Assembly: GCF_023337795.1 (NCBI RefSeq)
Contig: NZ_JALIRS010000004.1
Coordinates: 124,001 to 188,000 of the forward strand
DNA: 64,000 bases
Origin: Lysinibacillus sp. BPa_S21
GTDB lineage: Bacteria > Bacillota > Bacilli > Bacillales_A > Planococcaceae
Direction: 5' to 3'
The notes under the pieces were generated by a model. That model made no database searches, was not told where the DNA came from, and saw only the letters and a list, made by a program, of their open reading frames with translations. Shown piece by piece: positions 52,530 to 62,046 of this stretch. The number at the start of each line of letters is the position of its first letter. The first letter of the stretch is position 1. The position numbers and the translations under genes were made by a program.

Positions 52530-54233
52530 ATGTCAAACAACATGAAAAATATTGAATTTGAAAAGCCGTCTTATTCAGAATGGCAAGATGCAGCAATCAA
52601 GGCTTTAAAAGGGAAACCATTCGAGTCTCTTTTAACGAAAACGAGTGAAGGTATTACATTAGAACCTCTTTACACCCAAGAAAGTTTAGTAGCAAAACTT
52701 GGTGAAGAACTTGATAAACAAGTTGCTACGATCCGTTCCCTACAAAATAACGAAGCATTTCGAGTGGCACAGCAAATATATGCTGAAACAAGCGAGGCAT
52801 TTTTCGCACAGCTTGATGATAGCTTAGCTCGAGGCAATGAAGTAGTAACAATTGATAGCCGTGTAAATTTTGAATGGACTGAAGAAGTATTGGCACAATT
52901 AGCGACTTATTTCTCAGAATATTCGTTTAAAATTACGGTTGAAAATTCAAATGACCCATTATTAGCAGTATTCGACAAAATTGCAGTTGATCAGCGTAAA
53001 GCTGTAAAAGGTTTCATCGTATCGAAAAATCCAATCTCTTTAAATGATTTCCCGAGCGTGCGCTCAATCGGTGCGGACACAACGGTTTATCATAATGAGG
53101 GAGCAAACGCTGTGCAAGAGTTAGCATATGCACTTGCATTAGCTGCAAAATACGCAAATCAAGAAGAAAGCTTTGAAACGTTCGCGAAGAAATTTTATGT
53201 ATCCTTTGCAGTTGATACACAGTTCTTTACAGAGATTGCCAAACTCCGTGCTTTTAAAGTACTTTGGAAAGCGTTCTCATCCGCTTATGGAGAATCGAAT
53301 TGTGTACAAGTTCCAACTATTGCCGAAACATCGTTAAGAAGCTTCTCGAAGCTAGATGTTTATGTAAACTTATTACGTTCGGCAAATGAAGCGCTTTCGG
53401 GCTTAATTGGCGGTGCGGATGTCTTTACAGTTCACCCCCATGATGCATTAACGAAACCAACAGATCAATCGGTTCGTATTGCACGAAACGTATCCTTAAT
53501 CTTAAAAGAAGAAACAAATGTTTTAAAAGTTATAGACCCAGCTGGTGGCTCTTACTTTATTGAGTCATTAACAGCAGATTTTGTGAAAGAATCTTGGGCA
53601 TTATTCTTAGAAATTGAAGCAGCTGGCGGCATTGACGCTTACACTGCATCTGGAAAGCTTACGGAGGAACTAGAAAAATCTTATCAAGCTCGTATCCAAT
53701 CGGTACAAACACGTAAGCAATCCTTAATCGGTACAAATATTTATGCTAATCCAGCAGATGTGCTTGAAAGCGAAACGAACACAGCGTTTGCAAAAATTAA
53801 ACGAATTGCAATACCTTTCGAACAGCTACGTGCGGAAATGACAGCGGCAAATGTGAAAACTGGAATTTTGGCATTAGGCACACTAAAAAGCTCAAAACCA
53901 CGTGCTGATTTCGTGTCAGGTTTCTTAAACACTGTAGGTTTAGTTCCAGAAAAAAGTGAACCAGTTGCTACAGTTGAAGAAGCATTAGCTTGGTTAAACA
54001 CTACGGAAGCAACTTATGTGGTAATTGCGGGTAATGATGACAATGCAAAAGAATTAGTACCAGCCATTTTAGCAGGCAAACCAGCTAACGTCATAGTTGA
54101 CGTTGCAGGTAAATTTAAAGACGAAGAAGAAGCTTGGTTAGCAAATGGTTTAAACGGCTTTATTTTCGCAGGACAAAACATCATCGAAAAATTAAACGCA
54201 GTGTTCGCTAGCATGAAGGAGGTCCAACGATGA
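52530..54233 (+). CDS. mutA: Methylmalonyl-CoA mutase small (beta) subunit
   Basis: Non-catalytic partner of the adenosylcobalamin-dependent mutase, 567 residues. It starts [20 protein letters not shown] and has a TIM-barrel homologous to MutB ([27 protein letters not shown]) plus a degenerate B12-like domain at the end ([20 protein letters not shown]) that lacks the DxHxxG cobalamin-binding His. AGGGGGGGAAG upstream. Its last 4 bases overlap mutB, so subunits are made together. Confidence 0.93.
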   Translation: MSNNMKNIEFEKPSYSEWQDAAIKALKGKPFESLLTKTSEGITLEPLYTQESLVAKLGEELDKQVATIRSLQNNEAFRVAQQIYAETSEAFFAQLDDSLARGNEVVTIDSRVNFEWTEEVLAQLATYFSEYSFKITVENSNDPLLAVFDKIAVDQRKAVKGFIVSKNPISLNDFPSVRSIGADTTVYHNEGANAVQELAYALALAAKYANQEESFETFAKKFYVSFAVDTQFFTEIAKLRAFKVLWKAFSSAYGESNCVQVPTIAETSLRSFSKLDVYVNLLRSANEALSGLIGGADVFTVHPHDALTKPTDQSVRIARNVSLILKEETNVLKVIDPAGGSYFIESLTADFVKESWALFLEIEAAGGIDAYTASGKLTEELEKSYQARIQSVQTRKQSLIGTNIYANPADVLESETNTAFAKIKRIAIPFEQLRAEMTAANVKTGILALGTLKSSKPRADFVSGFLNTVGLVPEKSEPVATVEEALAWLNTTEATYVVIAGNDDNAKELVPAILAGKPANVIVDVAGKFKDEEEAWLANGLNGFIFAGQNIIEKLNAVFASMKEVQR

Positions 54234-56383
54234 GCAAGCCAAATTTTAGTGCAGTTGAAATCGAAAAAGTTTTAGCAGCAGAAGCACCTCAAGCGTCTGA
54301 AGAAAAATTCATGACCAATGAAGGTATCGAAATAAAAGAAGTATACACAAAAGAAGATATTAAAGAGGCAAAACATTTAAACGATGTAGCTGGTATTGCG
54401 CCAAATACGCGCGGTCCATACCCTACTATGTATGTAGCTCGTCCTTGGACTGTTCGCCAATATGCTGGTTTCTCAACAGCTGAAGAATCAAATGCATTCT
54501 ACAAACGGAATTTAGCAATGGGTCAAAAAGGTCTTTCTGTTGCCTTTGACTTAGCAACTCACCGTGGCTATGACTCAGATCATCCTCGGGTTACAGGGGA
54601 TGTTGGTAAAGCTGGAGTAGCGATCGATTCTGTAGAGGATATGAAAATATTATTTGACCAAATTCCTTTAGATCAAATGTCAGTTTCTATGACAATGAAT
54701 GGTGCTGTATTACCAGTTCTTGCATTCTATATTGTTGCTGCAGAAGAGCAAGGCGTTACACCAGACCAATTAGCGGGTACGATTCAAAACGATATTTTAA
54801 AAGAATACATGGTTCGTAACACATACATTTATCCACCAGCCATGTCGATGAAAATTATTGCAGATATTTTTGAATATACAGCGAAATTTATGCCGAAATT
54901 TAACTCTATTTCGATTTCTGGTTACCATATTCAAGAAGCTGGTGCAACAAATGACATCGAGCTTGCTTATACATTAGCAGATGGTCTTGAATATGTTCGT
55001 ACAGGGCTAAAAGCTGGAATTGATATTGATGCCTTTGCACCACGTTTATCGTTCTTCTGGGCCATCGGTATGAATTATTACATGGAAGTGGCAAAAATGC
55101 GTGCAGCACGACGAATTTGGGCACAAATGATGTCAACGTTTAATCCCAAAAATCCTAAAACATTAGCACTTCGTACACATTCACAAACATCTGGTTGGTC
55201 TTTAACAGAGCAAGATCCATTTAACAATGTGGCACGTACATTAATCGAAGCTAATGCGTCTTCAATGGGGCATACACAATCTCTGCATACAAATGCACTT
55301 GATGAAGCGATTGCGCTACCAACTGATTTCTCTGCACGTATTGCACGTAATACACAGCTGTTCCTACAAGAAGAAACAGCGATGACAAAAGTTATTGATC
55401 CGTGGGGCGGTTCGTACTATGTGGAGAAATTAACGGACGAAATTACAAAATCTGCGTGGGCATTAATTGAAGAAATCGAAGAACTAGGCGGTATGGCGAA
55501 AGCGATTGAAACAGGTCTTCCAAAAATGAAAGTCGAAGAGGCTGCAGCAAAACGTCAAGCGAAAATCGACTCTAAAACAGAAACGATTGTTGGCGTTAAC
55601 AAATATCGTTTAGAAAAAGAAGAACCTATCGACATTCTTGACATTGATAATACATTAGTTCGTCAAAAGCAAATTGAACGTCTAGAGGCAATGAAGGCAG
55701 CTCGAGATGAAGCAGAAGTACAAAAACATTTAGCTCGATTAACGAAAGCGGCACAAGATGGAGAAGAAAACTTATTAGCAGTAGCTGTCGATGCAGCGCG
55801 TGCTCGTGCTTCTTTAGGAGAAATTTCTGATGCAATCGAAGTTGTTTCCGGTCGCCATAAGGCAGTAATACGTTCAATCTCTGGTGTTTACTCAGCAAAC
55901 TTTTCAGATGAAGAGCAAATTGCTGAAGTGAAACAAATGACAGAAGAGTTCCTTGAAAACGAAGGTCGTCGCCCACGTATTTTAGTAGCGAAAATGGGAC
56001 AAGATGGACATGACCGAGGTGCAAAGGTTGTGGCAACAGGTTATGCTGATTTAGGCTTTGACGTAGATATTTCACCATTATTTATGACACCTGCTGAAGC
56101 AGCTCAAATGGCTGTTGAAAACGATGTTCATGTCATTGGTGTATCATCACTAGCAGCTGGTCATAAAACGTTAGTTCCTGAATTAGTAGCGGAGTTAGAA
56201 AAACTAGGTCGTGAAGATATCATTATTATTGTTGGTGGTGTAATTCCAGCACAAGATTATGAATTCCTATATGACGCAGGCGCAGTAGCGATTTTTGGAC
56301 CGGGTACAGTTATTCCTGTATCGGCACAAAAGATTATTGAAGAGATTTACAAACGTTTAGGCTATGAGGAAGTGTCTGAATAA
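54230..56383 (+). CDS. mutB: Methylmalonyl-CoA mutase large (alpha) subunit
   Basis: Catalytic subunit of 717 residues, converting (R)-methylmalonyl-CoA to succinyl-CoA. [20 protein letters not shown] is the substrate-binding N-terminus, [20 protein letters not shown] the barrel, and [20 protein letters not shown] with ASLAAGHKT the cobalamin-binding domain (His of DGHDRG). It overlaps both neighbours (ATGA with mutA, TAATG with meaB). A typical propionyl-CoA salvage enzyme. Confidence 0.97.
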   Translation: MSKPNFSAVEIEKVLAAEAPQASEEKFMTNEGIEIKEVYTKEDIKEAKHLNDVAGIAPNTRGPYPTMYVARPWTVRQYAGFSTAEESNAFYKRNLAMGQKGLSVAFDLATHRGYDSDHPRVTGDVGKAGVAIDSVEDMKILFDQIPLDQMSVSMTMNGAVLPVLAFYIVAAEEQGVTPDQLAGTIQNDILKEYMVRNTYIYPPAMSMKIIADIFEYTAKFMPKFNSISISGYHIQEAGATNDIELAYTLADGLEYVRTGLKAGIDIDAFAPRLSFFWAIGMNYYMEVAKMRAARRIWAQMMSTFNPKNPKTLALRTHSQTSGWSLTEQDPFNNVARTLIEANASSMGHTQSLHTNALDEAIALPTDFSARIARNTQLFLQEETAMTKVIDPWGGSYYVEKLTDEITKSAWALIEEIEELGGMAKAIETGLPKMKVEEAAAKRQAKIDSKTETIVGVNKYRLEKEEPIDILDIDNTLVRQKQIERLEAMKAARDEAEVQKHLARLTKAAQDGEENLLAVAVDAARARASLGEISDAIEVVSGRHKAVIRSISGVYSANFSDEEQIAEVKQMTEEFLENEGRRPRILVAKMGQDGHDRGAKVVATGYADLGFDVDISPLFMTPAEAAQMAVENDVHVIGVSSLAAGHKTLVPELVAELEKLGREDIIIIVGGVIPAQDYEFLYDAGAVAIFGPGTVIPVSAQKIIEEIYKRLGYEEVSE

Positions 56384-57480
56384 TGGACAAAAACAAAGGA
56401 ATGCCTGAAAGTGCGCTATTTGTGATGAACGGAGTAGAGGCAACTCACGACGGAATGCAATATGGTACACCGAAAAAATTCCGAAAGAAAAAAGCAGACA
56501 ATTTAAACTTACAGGAGCTTGCACGAGAAGTACGTGCAGGCTCTCGTACACATTTGTCAAAAGCTATTACACTCATTGAAAGTTCCAATGCGACACATAA
56601 AGTGCAAGCACAAGAACTTCTGCAAGAGCTTCTGCCACATACAGGAAACAGTGTCCGAATTGGGATAACTGGTGTTCCTGGTGCGGGAAAGAGTTCATTC
56701 ATTGAGGCTTTCGGAACGATGCTTTGTGAGATGGGAAAAAAAGTGGCAGTCCTTGCGATTGATCCAAGTTCTTCTTTATCGGGAGGAAGTATACTAGGCG
56801 ATAAAACTCGAATGGAGGAGCTTGTGAAAAAGCCCAATGCATTTGTTCGTCCCTCTCCATCAGCGGGTACCCTAGGGGGTGTTCATAAAAAGACACGTGA
56901 AACGATGCTTGTTTGCGAAGCGGCTGGCTACGATGTCATTTTAATAGAAACCGTTGGCGTTGGACAAAGTGAAACGTATGTCCGAGGTATGGTTGATTTC
57001 TTCTTACTGTTAGTTTTAACAGGTGCTGGTGACGAGCTTCAAGGCATGAAAAAGGGCATTATGGAGTTAGCAGATGCCATTGTTGTTCATAAGGCTGATG
57101 GTGATAATGTTCGCCTTGCGAAAAAAACAGTATCGGAGTATAAGCAAATTTTACATTTCCTTCAACCCGCAACTCCTGGGTGGATGTCCACAGCAATGCC
57201 TGTAAGCTCTTGGGAAAAACGTGGTCTCGACAAAGTATGGAGTACAATAGGGGAATTCAGAAAAATCGTTGAGGCAAATAATTATTGGTCTGTCAGACGC
57301 CAGAACCAGACGAGAGATTGGTTTCAGTCGATGATTACCGACCATTTAATCGATATGTTTTATGGTAATCCAGAACGAAAAGCTCAGGTGCAACTTTTAG
57401 AACGTCAAATTTTAAATGGACAGTTGACAGTAACACAAGGTGTAGATCGTTTATTTAGCGATGAACAATCACAGAAATAA
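56383..57480 (+). CDS. meaB: Methylmalonyl-CoA mutase-associated GTPase MeaB
   Basis: G3E-family GTPase of 365 residues that protects and reloads the mutase with intact adenosylcobalamin. Walker A GITGVPGAGKSSFIEAF near 92-108, VLAIDPSSSLSGGSILGDKT, ETVGVGQSE with switch residues and VHKADGD for guanine recognition. ATG overlaps the mutB stop. It ends the mut operon; no strong terminator is visible right after it. Confidence 0.94.
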   Translation: MDKNKGMPESALFVMNGVEATHDGMQYGTPKKFRKKKADNLNLQELAREVRAGSRTHLSKAITLIESSNATHKVQAQELLQELLPHTGNSVRIGITGVPGAGKSSFIEAFGTMLCEMGKKVAVLAIDPSSSLSGGSILGDKTRMEELVKKPNAFVRPSPSAGTLGGVHKKTRETMLVCEAAGYDVILIETVGVGQSETYVRGMVDFFLLLVLTGAGDELQGMKKGIMELADAIVVHKADGDNVRLAKKTVSEYKQILHFLQPATPGWMSTAMPVSSWEKRGLDKVWSTIGEFRKIVEANNYWSVRRQNQTRDWFQSMITDHLIDMFYGNPERKAQVQLLERQILNGQLTVTQGVDRLFSDEQSQK

Positions 57481-57537
57481 TCTGCCGTTTATGAGCAACT
57501 AGGTGCACAAATTCGTCACTAACTGCTATGATAGGAG

Positions 57538-57681
57538 ATGTATGAGTGTCGAATATCTAAAGCTAGTAAGTTTAACTTCGTTCAGTTAAATGAAGTTAAA
57601 GCTTCCGGCGGTTGTCACGGAATCAGCATGTGCTACGACAAAGCTGATCCGGACGCAATTATGCCGGTGCATAATGGATGA
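57538..57681 (+). other. 47-codon structured element or tiny ORF between meaB and brxA
   Basis: ATG at 57538 lies directly behind AGGAG and opens 47 codons whose second half reads ASGGCHGISMCYDKADPDAI, MPVHNG. A 9-bp hairpin (57571-57579 with 57592-57600) lies within. Base composition after 57600 is much richer in GC than the neighbourhood. The sequence resembles intergenic repeats I associate with Planococcaceae, but I cannot prove it. It may be a mobile repeat, a structured RNA or a tiny gene. Confidence 0.3.
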
Positions 57682-57714
57682 TGATGACGCGAACTTGAAA
57701 GGAGCTATCGCTAT

Positions 57715-58155
57715 ATGAATATGGATTACGATTTATTTATGCAAGAGATTTTAAAAACAGCACGCGGAGAAATTGAGGCAGCTGGTTATGAACAGCTTCG
57801 CACACCAGAAGCCGTTGAAGAGGCGTTTGCTCGTCCAGGTACAACATTAGTCATGGTAAACTCAGTATGTGGCTGTGCAGGAGGTATCGCACGTCCAGCA
57901 GCAGCACAATGCGTACATTACGATAAACGTCCAGACCACCTTGTAACAGTATTTGCTGGTCAAGATAAAGAAGCGACTGCAGCTGCTCGTTATCACTTCG
58001 GTGAAGATCATTTACCATCTTCCCCATCATTTGTGTTATTAAAGGATGGACAAGTAGTAGCAGAAGTTGGACGCTATGAAATTGAGGGGCATGACCCAAT
58101 GTCAGTAGTAACAAACTTACAAGCAAACTTTGAGGAATACTGCGACGAACTTTAA
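57715..58155 (+). CDS. Bacilliredoxin (BrxA/BrxB, YqiW-like)
   Basis: A 146-residue DUF1094 protein that removes bacillithiol from S-bacillithiolated proteins. The conserved NSVCGCAGGIARPAAAQCVH has the active CGC motif; HFGEDHLPSSPSFVLLKDGQ follows. GAAAGGAGC precedes the ATG. Position after the bkd/mut block matches yqiW in Bacillus. Bacillithiol use in Lysinibacillus is an inference. Confidence 0.92.
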   Translation: MNMDYDLFMQEILKTARGEIEAAGYEQLRTPEAVEEAFARPGTTLVMVNSVCGCAGGIARPAAAQCVHYDKRPDHLVTVFAGQDKEATAAARYHFGEDHLPSSPSFVLLKDGQVVAEVGRYEIEGHDPMSVVTNLQANFEEYCDEL

Positions 58156-58191
58156 TTTTATTCAATGAAAAAAGCTATATTTAGCAAAAAA

Positions 58192-58225
58192 CTCCGCAGG
58201 CTATAAAATGTCTGCGGAGACTTAC
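58192..58225 (+). terminator. Hairpin after the bacilliredoxin gene
   Basis: CTCCGCAG and CTGCGGAG arms (8 bp) with a modest T-rich tail. Confidence 0.55.
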
Positions 58226-58378
58226 TTCTAAAAAGTTCTTCGAATTAGCATCGCTTTCTCCACTGATTCCAGTAGAATTGCATTTAGAATTTTTGTAATA
58301 TTGGCTAAACGATTAGCTTATAGTTTTCTTTGAAATGAATAAAATAAGTAGAGTACTAAAAGATAGGAGGCAGTCGAC

Positions 58379-59356
58379 TTGAAGAAGTTTTCAATCGGCT
58401 ATCGTACATTAAAAACGGCATTTGGTGCAGCAATCGCTATTGCCATTGCTCAATACTTTGAATTAGCTTCTTATGCATCTGCTGGTATTCTAACAATATT
58501 ATGTGTACAACCAACGAAGAGAAAATCTCTTCATGCTGCTTATACACGATTTGTCGCAAGTATTATCGCAATGTTTTATGCATTTTTGAGCTTTGAGCTA
58601 TTTTCTTATCATCCGCTTACATTAGCAGCTATGCTAATCGTATTTATACCAACAATTGTGTCATTAAAGGTTGCAGATGGCTTTGTCTCTAGTGCAGTTA
58701 TTATCATGCATATTTATGCGGCTAAAAGCTTTTCATTAGCACTTGTGTATAATGAATTCGCATTAATGGCAATTGGTTATGGTACGGGAATAGCTATAAA
58801 TATGTATATGCCAGACATTCAAAAGGAATTAAATTACTACCGAGTTAAAATTGAGGAACTTTACAGTAAGATTTTTTTAGAAATTGCCAACTATTTAAGG
58901 GAAGGCGATACATCGTGGGATGGGAAGGAAATTATTGAAGCGATTAAAGCTTTAAATAGTGCGAAATCCCTAGCGTTTAAAGATGTTGAAAATCATTTTA
59001 CGAGACGAGAAAATGACTACTACGTTTATTTTGATATGCGTGAACAGCAGCTAGAAATTATCGATAGGGTTCTTCCAAAAATAACGGCCTTACCTGTTAT
59101 AGTACAAGAGGCAGTGATCGTTGCTGACTTTTTGCAGGACCTTGGTGAGCATGTACATTCTGGAAATACGGCTAGTCGTTTTAGAGAGAAATTAGAGCAA
59201 GTAAAAATAGATTTCGCCCAATTACCTTTACCGAAAAATCATGAACAATTTCTAGCACAAGCGGCACTCTATCAATTTATAGAGGAAATGGATCGATATT
59301 TAGAAATAAAGCAGACTTTCAAGGGATTGAAGGTAAAGAAAGAGCGCCCGCAATAA
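58379..59356 (+). CDS. yqjA: Aromatic acid exporter family (FUSC/DUF939) membrane protein
   Basis: A 325-residue protein with about six helices in the first 145 residues (IGYRTLKTAFGAAIAIAIAQ, ASYASAGILTILCVQPTKRK) and a soluble helical C-terminal domain (about 150-320). This is the DUF939/ArAE_1 half-transporter fold found in B. subtilis YqjA. It starts with TTG after AGGAGG. A transport role is inferred from the family; no substrate is known. Confidence 0.88.
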   Translation: MKKFSIGYRTLKTAFGAAIAIAIAQYFELASYASAGILTILCVQPTKRKSLHAAYTRFVASIIAMFYAFLSFELFSYHPLTLAAMLIVFIPTIVSLKVADGFVSSAVIIMHIYAAKSFSLALVYNEFALMAIGYGTGIAINMYMPDIQKELNYYRVKIEELYSKIFLEIANYLREGDTSWDGKEIIEAIKALNSAKSLAFKDVENHFTRRENDYYVYFDMREQQLEIIDRVLPKITALPVIVQEAVIVADFLQDLGEHVHSGNTASRFREKLEQVKIDFAQLPLPKNHEQFLAQAALYQFIEEMDRYLEIKQTFKGLKVKKERPQ

Positions 59357-59376
59357 TGCGGACGCCTTGCTTTTCA
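59343..59376. terminator. Terminator between yqjA and prli42
   Basis: GCGCCCGCA and TGCGGACGC arms with one mismatch, then CTTGCTTTT. It overlaps the last codons of yqjA and can serve both convergent genes. Confidence 0.6.
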
Positions 59377-59472
59377 TTATACTAGCATTGATAAGCCGAA
59401 TGCTAGAGATGAGATTATCATGATTGCGACCATAGTATAAACAACGATTTTTTGAAATTTTTTATTACTCAT
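59377..59472 (-). CDS. prli42: Stressosome-associated mini-protein Prli42
   Basis: Thirty-one residues, MSNKKFQKIVVYTMVAIMII then SSLAFGLSMLV. The short basic N-terminus and single membrane helix match Prli42, the conserved mini-protein that anchors the stressosome in Listeria and is present through Firmicutes. AAGGAG lies 9 bases before the ATG at 59472. Too short for standard gene finding. Assignment is by size, pattern and position beside yqjA. Confidence 0.75.
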   Translation of the reverse strand: MSNKKFQKIVVYTMVAIMIISSLAFGLSMLV

Positions 59473-59597
59473 ATGCTCGTTCGCTCCTTCTTTTCTTATA
59501 AATAGTTTATCAAATCTGAAAAATTTCTCAAGTAGTAGAGTTTTGACGAAAAAGTCTGTAAAATAGATTATGTACCATAACAGAAGGAGATGTCACC

Positions 59598-60011
59598 ATG
59601 GAGAGAGTAGATCATATTGGGATTGCAGTCCGCGATCTTGATGAACGCATTACATATTATACAGAAACTTTAGGCTTAAAGTTGCTAAAAGTGGAAGAAG
59701 TAGAATCTCAACAGGTTCGTGTTGCATTCATTGATGCGGGTAATGTGAAAATTGAGTTATTAGAACCGATGAGTGAAAAAAGTACTATTCACGGATATAT
59801 CGAAAAACGTGGAGAGGGTATCCACCATGTTGCTTTCGGTGTAACAGGAATTCGTGAGCGTATGGCTGAGCTTCGTGAAAAAGGCGTACGTCTTCTATCC
59901 GAGGAGCCAGGACCAGGTGCTGGTGGTGCAGAGGTTGCTTTCATGCATCCGAAATCATCTTTCGGTGTGTTATATGAATTATGCGATAAAAGTGGAAAAG
60001 GGGAAAAGTGA
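59598..60011 (+). CDS. mce: Methylmalonyl-CoA epimerase
   Basis: A 137-residue glyoxalase/VOC-fold enzyme interconverting (S)- and (R)-methylmalonyl-CoA. VDHIGIAVRDLDERITYYTE at the start, GNVKIELLEPMSE and GEGIHHVAFGV carry the metal-binding His, Glu residues, and HPKSSFGVLYELCD the final Glu. AGAAGGAGATG precedes ATG. It overlaps the open frame of the carboxyltransferase gene and is coupled to it. Confidence 0.94.
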   Translation: MERVDHIGIAVRDLDERITYYTETLGLKLLKVEEVESQQVRVAFIDAGNVKIELLEPMSEKSTIHGYIEKRGEGIHHVAFGVTGIRERMAELREKGVRLLSEEPGPGAGGAEVAFMHPKSSFGVLYELCDKSGKGEK

Positions 60012-60016
60012 TCAGT

Positions 60017-61564
60017 ATGGATATGTTCGACAAAATTAATGACTTGTATGACCGTAAGACAGTAATTGAACTTGGTGGCGGCTATGAGCGCATCGAGAAG
60101 CAACATGATAAAGGCAAATTAACTGCTCGTGAGCGTATTGAATTATTACTAGACGAAGGTACATTTTTTGAGATCAACCCATTCATTACACACCGTACAG
60201 TAGACTTCGGCATGGAAAAGATGGAAGGCCCTGGTGATGGTGTAGTAACTGGTTTCGGTAAAATTAATGGACGTCCAGTATACTTATTCTCTCAAGATTT
60301 CACAGTTTTTGGTGGAGCGCTTGGTGAAATGCACGCCAAAAAAATGGCAACAGTGATGGATCTAGCTGCTAAAAATGGTACACCATTTATCGGTATTAAT
60401 GATTCTGGTGGCGCTCGTATTCAAGAGGGTGTACTTTCCCTTGATGGGTATGGTCATATTTTCTATCGTAATGCAATCTACTCTGGGGTAATTCCTCAAA
60501 TCTCAGTCATCATGGGGCCATGTGCTGGGGGAGCGGTATATTCTCCAGCAATTACAGACTTCATTCTAATGGTTGATAAAACATCTCAAATGTTTATTAC
60601 AGGACCTAAAGTTATCGAAACTGTAACAGGTGAACAAATCTCAGCCGAAGATTTAGGTGGTTCAAAAGTAAACAATGCTGTAAGTGGTAACGCACACTTC
60701 CGCGCACCATCTGAAGAAGAAGCTATTAATCAAATTAAGAAACTATTAAGCTACTTACCACAAAATAATAAAGAAAAAGCTCCGCGTCAGGCACGTCCAG
60801 AGGGTGATGACTATCGTCCGGAAATCGTGGATGCTGTACCAATCGAAACAACTCGTCCTTATGATGTACGTAAAGTAGTTGAGCAAATAGTGGACGAAGG
60901 CTCATTTATGGAAGTTCATTCAGAGTTTGCGAAAAACGTAGTAGTTGGTTTTGCGCGTATTGCTGGTGAATCAGTTGGTCTTGTATGTAACCAACCTAAA
61001 GTATTAGCTGGAGGATTAGATATTGATTCTTCAGACAAGGCTGCTCGTTTCATTCGTACTTGTGATGCTTACAATATACCTATCATCACATTTGAAGATG
61101 TTTCTGGTTTCTTCCCAGGCGTTAAACAAGAGCATGGCGGTATTATTCGTCATGGCGCGAAAATCCTTTATGCATACTCAGAAGCAACGGTACCTAAAAT
61201 TACAGTGATTCTACGTAAAGCATACGGTGGTGCATACGTTGCGCTTAACTCTAAATCAATTGGGGCAGACTTAGTATTTGCTTGGCCTAACGCAGAAATT
61301 GCTGTTATGGGTGCAGCAGGTGCAGCAAACATTATCTTCGCTCGTGAAATTGCAAAATCAGAAGATCCAGAAGCAACACGTGCAGCGAAAATTGAAGAAT
61401 ATAAAGAAAAATTCGCAAACCCATACGTGGCAGCATCTCGCGGCATGGTAGACGATGTTATCGATCCACGTGATACACGTATTAAGCTAATTCAAGGGCT
61501 AGATATGTTATCCAACAAACAAGAAACACGTCCAGAGAAAAAGCACGGCAACATTCCTCTATAA
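60017..61564 (+). CDS. Acyl-CoA carboxyltransferase (propionyl/methylmalonyl-CoA, YqjD-like)
   Basis: A 515-residue biotin-dependent carboxyltransferase with two crotonase-like halves: GHIFYRNAIYSGVIPQISVI, MGPCAGGAVYSPAITDF in the N-half and KAYGGAYVALNSKSIGADLV, FAWPNAEIAVMGAAGAANI in the C-half. It is the PccB/MmdA family. ATG at 60017 follows AAGGGG; an in-frame GTG at 60008 is less likely. With mce upstream it works around methylmalonyl-CoA. No alpha subunit lies nearby, so partner biotin protein is unknown. Confidence 0.93.
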   Translation: MDMFDKINDLYDRKTVIELGGGYERIEKQHDKGKLTARERIELLLDEGTFFEINPFITHRTVDFGMEKMEGPGDGVVTGFGKINGRPVYLFSQDFTVFGGALGEMHAKKMATVMDLAAKNGTPFIGINDSGGARIQEGVLSLDGYGHIFYRNAIYSGVIPQISVIMGPCAGGAVYSPAITDFILMVDKTSQMFITGPKVIETVTGEQISAEDLGGSKVNNAVSGNAHFRAPSEEEAINQIKKLLSYLPQNNKEKAPRQARPEGDDYRPEIVDAVPIETTRPYDVRKVVEQIVDEGSFMEVHSEFAKNVVVGFARIAGESVGLVCNQPKVLAGGLDIDSSDKAARFIRTCDAYNIPIITFEDVSGFFPGVKQEHGGIIRHGAKILYAYSEATVPKITVILRKAYGGAYVALNSKSIGADLVFAWPNAEIAVMGAAGAANIIFAREIAKSEDPEATRAAKIEEYKEKFANPYVAASRGMVDDVIDPRDTRIKLIQGLDMLSNKQETRPEKKHGNIPL

Positions 61565-61574
61565 GAAATTGTAC

Positions 61575-61612
61575 AAGCCTAGTAGTCATTCGATTACTGG
61601 GCTTTCATGTTG
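61575..61612 (+). terminator. Hairpin after the carboxyltransferase gene
   Basis: AAGCCTAGTAGTC and GATTACTGGGCTT arms with wobble pairs; the tail is only weakly T-rich. Confidence 0.6.
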
Positions 61613-61681
61613 TTGAAAAACTATTGTGACAATGAAATTAAAGTAACCTAATAAATAAAGTATGACTTTTCGTCAAAAAGA

Positions 61682-61774
61682 GGGGTTGATTTCCGTTCCG
61701 ACTGCCCGCTTCGCTTGCTCTCCAGTCTGTGACGCTAATCCCCAAGGAGTCGACCAGTATCCACTCCAATCAAC
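61682..61774. repeat. Dispersed palindromic repeat, inverted copy
   Basis: Carries both ends of the 50724 element in reverse order: GGGGTTGATTTCCGTTCCGA at the left and AATCCCCAAGGAGTCG ... CCACTCCAATCAA at the right, with a shorter core. A separate piece at 61889-61908 (AAAGCGTAGTGCTAACGTAG) matches the core of the other copy. No gene is seen in 61613-62046. Confidence 0.7.
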
Positions 61775-62046
61775 ATTTCACTTAGCATGTATCTTCTTAC
61801 ATTCACGTTAATTTATAGTGATAATTTAATAGCTCAGCCATGAATGTTTAATGTGCAAAAGGAAACGTTAGAAGCAATTGCAAAAGCGTAGTGCTAACGT
61901 AGCGGAAATCATAGCCTTCTAATTAATTGGAATGGATAAAAAAAGTTAATAAATACGCTTGATAATAAAAGATTAATTAGAAATGACAGATAATTGAAAC
62001 ATATCCTCATTTCATTCGTACATATATGTAAGAGGAGATGAGATGA

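Noticed and set aside
57571-57600. Riboswitch upstream of the bacilliredoxin gene
   Set aside because: Only one simple hairpin is visible and no known riboswitch core motif is present.
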